22,794 bases of DNA from Chlamydomonas sphaeroides. Its lineage: Eukaryota; Chlorophyta; Chlorophyceae; Chlamydomonadales; Chlamydomonadaceae. Each line of letters begins with the position of its first letter. The first letter of the stretch is position 1. A program made the translations under genes and the position numbers. The DNA lies in the NCBI GenBank assembly GCA_001662425.1, contig BDDC01000799.1:5694-28487 (forward strand). The letters are read 5' to 3'. Below, piece by piece: positions 1-8,896 of this stretch. The notes under the pieces are model-generated. The model did not search any database, was not told the DNA's origin, and saw nothing but the letters and a program-made list of their open reading frames with translations.

Positions 1-564
1 ATTGGTGGGGCGGGCATGATGGGGCCAGGCGCAAGCGTGCCCGGTGCACCGAGGGCAGCGGAGCAACGGGCGGCGATGGGGCAGCGGTCGCTGGCGGGGC
101 TGTGGGGAGGGCTGGCAGGCGGAGGGGCCGGGGGGCTGTGGGGCGCGGGTGGTGTGGCGGGCTGGTGAATGGCTGCTGCAAGTGACGGCTACGGCCCCGG
201 CCGCGGCGGCTCGAACCTCGGCGGCCCTGAGGCCGACTGCTGGAGGTCGGTTGCAGCCAAGCGACTCCATGGCTCGCGGCTGATCGCCAACGTGCCAGCA
301 ATGGCAACACCTGGTGCAGGTCTTGTAAGCTGGCGTGCGTGTGGTGTGAATCCGTCGGGAGCGGCACGGTCCAACCGGTCCACCGCTGGGCGGGACTGGC
401 ACGACATCCTGCTTGGCGGCGGCTTGCGAGGTGCTCTGGCTGTGCGTGCTGGCGGTCATGGATGTGGCTGTCCGCTCCCGCCGGGACGTGCAATGCCTAT
501 TAGCGCGACCGCACTCAGTGGCACCCTCAACGCATCGTTGGTGCCTTCGGGGGGCCGGTGCGCC

Positions 565-595
565 GCTAGCAGTCAGGGGAGTCTCCCCTGCTAGC
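565..595. repeat. Imperfect inverted repeat (stem-loop)
   Basis: The left arm GCTAGCAG-tc-AGGGGA pairs with the right arm TCCCCTGCTAGC. The stem is about 12 bp with a two-base bulge and a very short loop. No function can be assigned. It lies outside any recognised gene. Confidence 0.5.
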
Positions 596-1638
596 AGTGT
601 CGGGCCGCCTCAACGCACACTTCCGCCATGCCGAAGCCGGCTTAACGACCCTTTAACGACTATGCAGGCTTGGGTCACCCGGGAGGCGAAGGATCGGGTG
701 CCGGCGAGCTCAGCTTACTTGCGGACAGTCGAGGCCAGGCGCCGTGGCCGGTAGTGACTGCTGACGGACGCAGCGGCTGGAGGCTGGACGCGCCAAAGCG
801 CCCAACGCGAGGGACAGTGCACAGGATCATGGCGTTTGACGGCTACACGGGCCCATCTCCGGGTGGGTGGGTCTGTAGACGACCGCAGGCAGGCGTCTCA
901 CGCCACACCCGACGCCCTTGCCGCCGCTCTCCATCATGCATCAGATGCTCCGATGCAGACCTTTCCATCAACTACGACCCATATCTGTGGCAGCAGACCG
1001 CCCTCGACGCCACATTCGCAAAAATCTCGCACCATCATGCGGATCGCAACAGAGCCCCGCCACCGGCGCTCCGGCAACATGCCGCCTCCGTTGCCGTTAG
1101 GGCGGGCGGCCCTGGGGTGGTGGTACCCCAACCCAACAAAGCCAACGCAGTTCACGCAACTAACACCACGGCGCCGGCACTGGCGCCCCCAACACGCACA
1201 CACTATCCCACACACACACTCGGACGCATGCACGCGCAGCACCGCCGTCCGTATCAGCCAGGCCCGCGGAAGGGGCAGCCGGCGGAGGACAGAGCGGGGC
1301 GGCCCCAACACCGCGGGCGCCCTGCGAAACACGCCCCCGGGGTGCTGTTGTTGATTCTTCGCGTGCAGGTCTATCTTCGGTCCACTTCTTCTTGGTCGCT
1401 CAGCCCAACACGCCCACAACCGCGTCACCGTCTCACCCGCCCGCACGGCAGCGCGCGCAGCGGCGCGGCTGCGGCGCCGCCGCCGGCCTCACGTCTCTCA
1501 ACCCAATGGACCCCCGCGCCCGCCGTTGCGATGATTGATTGATCGATAGATACAAAGTACACCGGCTTCGTGTTGCCCAATGTGCAAAGCGCGGCTGCCA
1601 CCACACCCGCCCGCTTCTGCCACGCCTCGCATGCACCC

Positions 1639-1660
1639 TCGGTCGCGAGCTCGCGACCGA
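1639..1660. repeat. Perfect 22-bp palindrome
   Basis: The half-site TCGGTCGCGAG is followed directly by its exact reverse complement, with no spacer. It lies in non-coding DNA. It could be a dimeric protein-binding site or a chance product of CG-rich sequence. Confidence 0.7.
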
Positions 1661-2114
1661 CGCAACGCAACCCAGCCTCGCGCTTGCAGCCCTGCGGCCG
1701 TCGCTCGATAGACCGCTGCACCTGCTCGCACCAGCGCAACCCGACCGTATACATGTTGGCCCGAGCTACCGGGCTGCCAAAGAAAGGTTAGACAAAGCCC
1801 AGTCACCGGGCTGCTACAACATATGATCAGCGGCACCCACGCCGCCCTGCTGCCGCGGCGCCGCAGGGATTGCGCGGAGGGCAGCGCGCGGCCAACACGC
1901 CGCCGCTGCCCCCACCCCGCCGCCCTGCTGCCCCAAACACAGATTCTTGCGTCGCTTACGGCACCGTTGCCCGGCCCGCAATGCAGTAGCGCCGGCAGGG
2001 CACCTGCTGAGGCCGCCGGCAACCAGGTCTGCCGTACAGCAGCTCACAGCCGACTTGCCGCTGCCACCCATGCCGCCGCATGTCAGCGCCTCCGTCGCTG
2101 CAGCACCCAGCTGC

Positions 2115-5100
2115 TCAGCTGCTGGTGGCACTCACGGCGGCCTCGGGCAGCCCCGCCGCCGCCACCTCCACGCCGCTGGCCTTGGCGTGCCCGTTGACCG
2201 CATGGCCGTTCACAGCGTGCCCGTTGGCGTGCCCGTTGGCGGTCACGTGGCCGTTGCCGTTAAGCAGCACGGCACCATTGGCGCCGTATGGCTTCGCGCC
2301 GTTGCCGTTGAGGGAGGCGTGCACGTTGACGTGCAGCGGCGCGCCGGCACCGTTCAGTGGCACGGCGCCGTTGCCGTTGAGAGCGACGGCGCCGCTGCCG
2401 TTGAGGGCAGCGGCACCGTTGCCGTTCAAAGGTATGGTGCTGCCGCTCAGCTTGAGCGAGGCCAGCTTGGGCCGGGCGCGGGCCACGGCGGCGGACATGG
2501 ACTCCCGGAAGGAGCCCTGCAGGGTGGGGGCAAGGGATGGATGGGGGCAGGGAGCGGGTCATCGCTGGGGCTTCTGAAGGGGGAACGATTGGCGCAAGAC
2601 TCACGCCAACGCGAGGCGTGGATGACGCCAGGCCGTAACGAACGGTGCCCCGTGCCAGGCCACAGCGCAAACCAGGTCGCCACGCCGGCCCAGGGAAACC
2701 GACGCACAGGGAAACGGACGCCCCAACGAAACGGACGCCGGAAGACCGGCTTGGCGACTGCGCCCGCGACCGTTCCGCCCCTTGCTCATGTACCATGTCG
2801 CACGGCGCCTCCCGGCCAATGCGTCAAACGGCTCACCAGGTCGAAGAAGTTGGCCCCCGAGCGGGGCGAGTGCACCAGCACGATGTTGGACTCGCCTGGG
2901 GTTGAGCGGGGGTGGGAGGGGTGCGGGGCCCACGGATGGCGTCTGTGCTGGCTCGACACGCGGCGTGAGGTGCTGACGGGAGTCAGGGCTGCTTTTGCTC
3001 TTCACGGGCACATGCGGGGTGGCAGTGCGTTGTGAACGCTAGCTGGGGGCCGGTCAGCAATCTCGTGTAGAAAAACATCAAGGCCCGTCGGGGCTCAACA
3101 GGAAGGCAACAGATCAAGTCTGTTCATCACTCCGGCGTGTGCTTGTGGGACGTGCTGGCGACGTAACGCGTGCAAGCAGCGCACCCGCACTCAACCGCAG
3201 CCCACCCCAACCTCTTGCCACCCCTGGCACCTGACCCGACAGCCAGCGCCGTGGTCCACGGATGCGCCCGACCGCCCCTTTGCCCAACTCCGCTCACCCA
3301 TGGAGCCAACGTCGTCCGCGCCGCTGAACTGGCTGCTGCGCTCGATCACGTGCACCAGGCAGGTGGGCGGGCTGGCCATGGGCAGCGAGCAGCTGGAGCC
3401 GTTGCCGTTGGGCACCCCGGAAGCCAGCGCGTGCGCGTGCTAGGGGAGAAGGAAGGGGGAGACGAGAGTTGAACTGGGTGAGGGTCGGGTTGGCAGGTCG
3501 CTGGCGAGGCAGCGGCCGGGCAGGGCGGGGCTGCTCGTGTGCGCTCCTGCCCACATGGCACCGGGGTCCCCGGCCTTCTCCAGTAGGCTGGTCAGCCCAG
3601 GCCGCAGCCTGGTCCCGCCCCGCCCCAGCCCACCACGCACCCGCAGCTGCTGCCTCCGCCGCTCCCGCCAGGCGCGCAGCCCCACCCGGTCCACCACGCC
3701 GCCGTCCTTGAGCGGCCCGTGCGCGTCGTGGCCTGGCGCAGGTGCAGCAGGGGGGGAGCATGGGAAGCCGGACAGGTCAGGGGCACAACGGGCCACGCAG
3801 CACAGGCCGCGGGGACTGCAGCGCAAAGAATTGACTCGAAACGGACGAGGGCGGGTCCAGGGGGGAGGGTGGGCCCTGTGCGCTTCCAGCTGGGCGGGAC
3901 GCAATGCAGTGGCCCGGGCTGCACACAGCCAGCCGCCCCTCAGCAACTGACTTCAGCAGGTGTGCATCATGGCTGTCGGGTGCTGGAGGCGACGCTGCCG
4001 ATACCAGGAGGTGGTCCCCGGCACCTTGGCACCTTGGCGCCCTGGCCTTGCTCCTCACCCGGCACATCCACTGCTTGGAACACGAAGGGGATAGCGGCCG
4101 AGGCCGCGACCGCCTCTGGCAGCGGCCCAGAGTCGATGAGCAGGTGCCGCCCATCGGCCGTCACCACGCCCACCGCAAACTCGCGTTCGAGCTCCTCGAA
4201 CCTGCACGGACGGGAGGGAGCAGGGGTGGATGAGATAGGTGGCCAGGTGCAGAGGGGAGGGGTGTGGAGAAGGGGCGCGGCGGCCACGGAATGCGCCGTC
4301 GCTGAACGCGCCGTCGCTGAGCCGTGTGGGCATGTGCGGCGTGGCAGGGCGTGGCGGGGCGGCATCAACACCTCGAACACGTGGAGTCAAGCCGCCGCAC
4401 GACAGCCCCAGGGCTCGGCGAATAATGTGTGACAATTTTGGTGCCGCACAAAGCGGCGGCACCCCCAGCAGATACCTCCGAGAGGCTACGAGCCGCACCA
4501 TCAAGTTTTCAGTCGCAGCGGACGGTCATGACGAACCGTGCTGCGCTGGAGCCAGGCCCTAGCTGACCATTGCGCTGCGTCCCGATTTGCGAGAGGATCA
4601 CATTCGCCCTCAGCCCCAGGCTGGGGGCAGCATGCAAGGCCAAGCCCCAGCGATGACCCACGGACGGCCAGTGCCTGGCAACCTGGCAACCTCGCATCCG
4701 CCCCGGCCCTCAAGCCGCTGCCGACCCGGCTGGCCATGATGCGGTGGCTCCCAACTGAACTTCAGCAGGTCGGCCACGGCTAGGCTCGACCGAGCGCGCC
4801 CGCACCCGACACGCCCTCGCTTACGTGGCCGGCAGCAGCTCCCGAAGCCGCCCAATAACTCCGTCGAGGCTCAGCGCTCCGCCGCGCCACGGGGCGCCGC
4901 TGGGCCGCAGCAGCGATGCGGGTGTCTGCTCTGACATGAAGCGAGCGATCTGGAAGATATGAGATGCACGGATGGCAACTTAAACGCGGGTTGGTAAAGT
5001 TGTGGGGCAGGCACGACGAGAGCAGCGGCGCGGTGCGTGAAGGGGCACTCTTCGCCGGGGCTAGACTCCTTGTTGGCGCCCGCTGCGGGCTAGCTGCTTG

Positions 5101-5953
5101 GACGCTAGGCGAGACGCTGGCGAGGCGCGTGGCATAGGGCGGCCCTAGGAAGTAGCGTGTCACAGTACCCGCGGCCGTAGCGCGGGTTCGAGCGCGCTGC
5201 CCAGACGACGCGTACGCAACGCATCACACCTGCTCTGGAGTATAGCCGGCGGCGTAAAGGCTGCCGGTTAGCGCGCCCGCGCTGGTGCCCATGACGCCGC
5301 CGACTGGTACACCAACCTGCGGTGAAACAAAGCCGACAGGACGGAATCGTTGCTGTGTATGTAGCCCCAATGCAGCGTGACGGTAGCGACCGGTCGCGGT
5401 GCTTGAGTGGACGTCAGCCTTGGAGCCCGCGCGAAAAAGGTGGGAGGCGTTACGCGGCTCCCCCGACGACGCGCTTGGTTTGCGCGTGTGATATCAAGCA
5501 GGTCTAGGTCGCTACGCACCTCCTCGACTGCTTGGAGAAAGCCCGCGTGCCCGGCGAAGGCCAAGAAGCCTGACGACAACACCACATCACACGCGCCTTC
5601 CTGGGGCCCTGAAAGAAGAAGCATCACACGAGGCCACTCGTCGGTCGGGGGCTTGCAGAGAAGGAGCGTCACACGATCGCTGGATGAGCCAGCGCACATC
5701 CAGCGCCGAACCCACCCACGCCGCGGCTAGACCACACGGCAATGGTTTAAGGTTCAGCGCAGTGTCCTGGAACAGGCGGTCGGCCAATACGTCGCGAGGG
5801 CGCGAAACGTCGCGTTCCTTTACCTCTGCGGTGGTGCGTTGACGTTCGGGACACCGCCGCTGCCCGCACCCTATGTCCTCGGACTGCGCTGTTTAAGCAG
5901 CTGGAGCAGCTGGAGCTGGCCACCCGCCCTGCGTGGAGCCCCCGCGCGTGCAT
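2115..5953 (-). CDS. Patatin-like acyl hydrolase/phospholipase, nine exons, 422 aa
   Basis: Predicted serine acyl hydrolase (patatin fold) acting on membrane lipids or lysolipids. Coding exons, high to low: 5953-5824, 5608-5520, 5316-5230, 4949-4825, 4201-4059, 3732-3641, 3439-3298, 2895-2837, 2516-2115. All junctions are GT...AG in the gene's sense, the phases agree and the sum is 1269 nt. The nucleophile elbow is GTSAG (residues 83-87, Ser85) and the second catalytic residue is Asp201 in LKDGGVVDRVGL. Between them lie FEELEREFAVGVV and a PLPEAVAASAAIPFVF block, both typical of patatins. The oxyanion region is LSSGFLAFAGHAGFL (54-68) rather than GGGxxG. The first 43 residues are rich in Arg, Ala and Ser and poor in acidic residues, suggesting an organellar transit peptide. 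The C-terminus (about 313-394) is an Asn-Gly repeat. I chose the ATG at 5953 because it is the first in-frame ATG after an upstream stop. The family call is firm; substrate and location are inferred. Confidence 0.9.
2184..2429 (-). repeat. Asn-Gly repeat region within the patatin-like CDS
   Basis: Degenerate coding minisatellite in the last exon. It encodes six LNG[N/S/A]G units and then a run of NGH units (one NGHV and four NGHA), built from GCCGTTGCCGTT-like DNA on the plus strand. It is predicted to be disordered. Such a repeat can change in length by slippage, so its copy number may vary between strains. Confidence 0.85.
4202..4824 (-). other. Long intron 4 of the patatin-like gene
   Basis: This 623-nt intron lies between the exon ending LRELLPA and the exon starting FEELEREF. 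The donor is GTAAGC and the acceptor is GTGCAG. The phase-2 codon AC|G reads Thr, and the joined protein matches patatin spacing, so no exon appears to be missing. No gene or known element was recognised inside it on either strand. Confidence 0.7.
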
Positions 5954-6896
5954 CGCCAGGAAGCGAGCCGGGACGTCCACAGGCGCGAAACTGTGTAGAA
6001 ATCAGAGGAGCCAGAGTAACACAAGAGAGGGCGGCCGCGGGTCGACTGTGAGGATTGAGGAAGTGCCGAAGCTTCGGGTTGCTCGTAAGGTATCCTCTGT
6101 GCGTGGTACTAGCTGCTCGGTGTGTGCTCGTTTCACTGTGTGCGACCAACCAAAGCCGAGGTCGTCACTCGTGTACTGTACGGCACGCAGTCGGCCGTCC
6201 GTGCTGCCCCGGAGCCGTCCAGGCCCTTCCTCCGTTTCTCCTTCCCCTAACCCACACTTCTGTAGAAAATCATGATGTCACATTCCAACGCCAGAAATCA
6301 TTGCCGTGGCAAAACGGGGCGGGCGGGGACGGGCAGGCGCCAGCCTGCCCCAGGGAGCGCCCAGGGGTCACCCCTGGTCAGCCCTGGTCGGCTGACGGTG
6401 GCGCACGGTTGTCAGTTTCACCGCCAGGGCTTGCTCCTGGGGCTGCACTAGTTGATGCTTCCCCCGACAGCCTCCGCAGGAAGCGCAACCACACGTTCTC
6501 CCAGCTTCCTGTCCGCTGTAACGCTCACAGACCCGAGCAGAGAGTCAGAGCGCTCACTCATTCACGCCAACCGGCTTGCGCCCTTCGACTCCCACAGCAC
6601 ATGAACTCGAAAGGGTAAGCCAACGTGACGCTTAAGAACGCAGGTGCTGCCCTGGAGTGGGGGGCCATGGTACAGGTGAGGCCCGTGGAGGCCAGGGGTC
6701 CCCTGCAGGGGATATATCCACACTTATGAGCCAATACGTCTACCTGCACCTCACGCACACCCCAGCGCCCCCAAGACAGACGGACATGGTGGTGAGCATG
6801 CTGGAGTCGTCTGACACGCCTGCCGTACGATGCGCCCATGCAAACCCTTGACGGTGTGAGTTGCAGTCGCTGCCGAGTAGCTGAGGACACCACGCA
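5954..6896. promoter_or_regulatory. Divergent intergenic region (shared upstream region)
   Basis: The patatin-like gene reads left and the F-box gene reads right from this 943-bp interval, so it should hold both promoters and 5' UTRs. It contains a cluster of three inverted repeats (6331-6395), a CCCCTGCAGGGG palindrome (6700-6711) and an ATATAT run (6712-6717) about 180 nt before the F-box ATG that could be a TATA-like element. Transcription starts cannot be placed from sequence alone. Confidence 0.5.
6331..6395. repeat. Cluster of three adjacent inverted repeats
   Basis: In order: GGGCAGGC-gcca-GCCTGCCC (6331-6350); CCAGGGGT-c-ACCCCTGG (6361-6377); TCAGCC-ctggtc-GGCTGA (6378-6395). All arms match exactly. 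Several CCAGGG/CCCTGG words recur around them. This could be a set of operator-like sites, a foldback element or a remnant of a small mobile element. Confidence 0.65.
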
Positions 6897-8896
6897 ATGG
6901 AGCTGTCGAGCGACCCATTAGCGCTGGTGCCGCTGGTCGCCCACCACATTCTCAGCCAGCTCAATGTGAAAGACCTCGCGGCTGCTGCGGCCGTATCCCG
7001 TGCCTGGATGGCCGCAGCATACGAAGAATCGCTTTGGAAGCCTCACGTCGAGCAGCTGTGGAGCGGCAAAGCTTACATCGCACAATTCCTGCGCGAAACG
7101 CTCTCCGAAAGCCCGCGAAGGTGCTGGCAGTGAGAGTGCAGAAAGCATTTGCTCCTGCTCATTGCAGTGGTTACCAGGCCCGCATCGCTCTGTGCCGGCA
7201 GTCGTGGCGGGCTTTCCAGCTCGTTTCCCCACTTCGCCCCTGCTTCGGCCTGCGCTGCCAGGGCCTACGCGGCGTCCCTGGCTGACGCGTCCCGCCAGGT
7301 GCCGACGGAGCAGGAGCTTTGCCACTTCTCGTGGGCGCTGACGTTCAAGGTGCCCGGGCCCGGACGGCAGGGTGGTGGAGCGGCCGGTGCAAGCAGGGGA
7401 GAGTGGGTGCAAGGGGCTGAGCGGTGGCCGCTCCCGGGCCCACCCCACACAACCCCACCCACGCACCATCGCCCCTTCCCCTTGCCCATGGGGCTGCGGC
7501 CCCAGTTCCAGGGAATTGCCTGGTTCAGCGCCGTCTTCGGGGAGAAGGCCACGATGCACAGGTGTGGGCGGGCTGGCTAGGTGTGTGCTGAAGGCTGGAG
7601 CAGCTCGGAGGCGTGCGCTGCCGCGGCCAAGCTGCAGGCGCATCGGCTGACTCGATAGCTCGCAGGCCGGGCGGTCTCCTGTTGGCAGCACACCCGCCCT
7701 CCCTCACCTCTGTGCCACAGGTTCTACCACCCCAACCACACCATCACTGCGCCGCCCGATGACCCGCTATGGGGCTCCATAGAGCACGCGCAGAGGTGCG
7801 GCCGCAGCCTGCGCCTGGAAACGGGACGGCGCAGGAGCAGCCTCCCAACTCAGGCCCGTCTTCCGCCTTGCGGCCGCAGGCACTACTGGTACTTCCGGCC
7901 CGGCCCCGGCGGCGACACCGTGCTGCAGGCGAGAGCGAGGGCGAGGGCGAGGGCGAGGGCGAGGGCGGGGACGAGGGCTGGGCAGGTGCCATGTGCGCCC
8001 TCGCCGTGCTGCGGCATATGCCGCGCTGCTGAGTGGCCGCCCTGCCTCTGTCAGCAGAGCGCCAAGCCCCACCGCGCGCACCGCGCAGGTCAACACCTAC
8101 CCCGCCCTCACGTGCCGCCGCACCGCCGACTGGGGCTGGTCCCTGGAGAACGCCATGGTCCGCCTCACGCCGTGAGTGGAGGAGGGGGCGGCACCCAGCC
8201 CTGCCGCCGCATGCAGGGCCCCAGCACGGCACGGCGCACTGGCAACAGGCCAGGTCGGGTCGCAGGAGGTGCCGGGAGTGCTCGCGCCTTTCGTGGTGTC
8301 GCCCCTTGACGCCGCCGTCGCCGCTCTCGTGCCTCCAGGGACTTGGCCGCGGGGCCCAACCCCGGCCTGCCGCCGGACCACCCCGCGGCGCGCGAGGTGC
8401 TGACGCTGGAGCAGGTGGGCAGGAGCCCGGGCGGCACTTCCATGCCCCATCTGACTGGACGCAACCGTCGGATACGGCATGCTGATGTGTCGGCAGCTGT
8501 TGTGGGGCGACCCCGTGGCCCGGACAATGCTCATCCTGGAGGAGCTGGGACCTGGCGTGCGGGGCTGCTGGGGTGGAAGGCCGTGGCGTTCCCCGCCGCC
8601 GCCGCAGCTGCATGCCCAGCCGCCCGCCGCCGGCGCTGCCCTGGGTCAACCCTTTCCTTCCGGCGCCTCCCCTGGCCTGCCGCCTGCTCCTGCACCGGTC
8701 CGATCCGCAGATCCAGGCGCAGTTCAACGCGATGCTGCTGGCGCAGCTCATGCACCCCGACGACGACGAGGACGACGACGACGACAGCGACGGCGAGGCT
8801 GGGGATGACAACAGCGACGACGGCAACGAGGAGGGCCCCACGGCGCGCGGCAGCGGCAGCGAGGCCGGCAACGAGGGCGGCCAGGGCACGGCGTGA
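6897..8896 (+). CDS. F-box protein with acidic C-terminal tail, nine exons, 296 aa
   Basis: Likely substrate adaptor of an SCF-type ubiquitin ligase, binding SKP1 through an N-terminal F-box (about residues 8-48: LALVPLVAHHIL, LNVKDLAAAAAVSRAW, LWK). Exons: 6897-7120, 7262-7349, 7512-7561, 7721-7795, 7880-7928, 8089-8171, 8339-8414, 8497-8556, 8711-8896; the sum is 891 nt and all phases agree. Downstream is a tryptophan-rich, probably beta-rich region (LCHFSWALTF, GIAWFSAVF, HYWYF, VNTYPAL, DWGWSLENAMV) that I do not recognise as LRR, Kelch or WD40, so the substrate is unknown. The last exon encodes a long Asp/Glu tail from about residue 252. Exon 5 either ends at an unusual GC donor (7929) or runs to a GT donor at 7986, adding 19 Arg/Ala-rich residues in frame. 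Exon 8 is the least certain because its acceptor has a poor pyrimidine tract. Confidence 0.83.
7929..7985 (+). repeat. GCGAGG hexamer array at the exon 5/intron 5 border of the F-box gene
   Basis: About six GCGAGR units follow CTGCAG directly. If translated they give an Ala-Arg dipeptide run (A-R repeated six times, then AGTRAGQ). The segment is 57 nt, so retaining or removing it keeps the frame. Which option is used decides whether this is a coding or an intronic repeat. Confidence 0.75.

Larger units (their letters stand above)
1..2114. other. Intergenic region, no supportable gene
   Basis: I see no exon chain with convincing codon bias or a known protein motif on either strand. Long open frames occur, for example 670-1542 plus, but their translations are Arg/Pro/His/Ala-rich, as expected by chance in GC-rich DNA. 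The right-hand part probably contains the 3' UTR of the minus-strand patatin-like gene that stops at 2115. No clear TGTAA poly(A) signal was found for it on the minus strand. Local structures are a G-run cluster near 111-160, a stem-loop at 565-595, CA-rich sequence around 1197-1225 and a perfect 22-bp palindrome at 1639-1660. Confidence 0.6.

Noticed and set aside
670..1542. Open frame of 290 codons on the plus strand
   Set aside because: It has no domain, a Pro/Arg/His-rich composition and no algal codon bias. Long stop-free frames are common by chance at this GC content.
5179..5198. tRNA T-arm-like hairpin around GGTTCGAG
   Set aside because: Only one stem-loop is present. No acceptor, D or anticodon arm can be drawn around it, and it lies within an intron of the patatin-like gene.
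5824..5980. Start of the patatin-like gene at 5980
   Set aside because: The codon there is GTG. The first in-frame ATG is at 5953, and an in-frame stop lies further upstream.
7170..7205. Possible extra F-box exon reading GYQARIALCRQS
   Set aside because: It can be spliced in phase only with a following intron of about 60 nt. Direct joining of 7120 to 7262 gives SPRRAYAASLADASRQ, which is simpler, and the lost segment looks like intron sequence.
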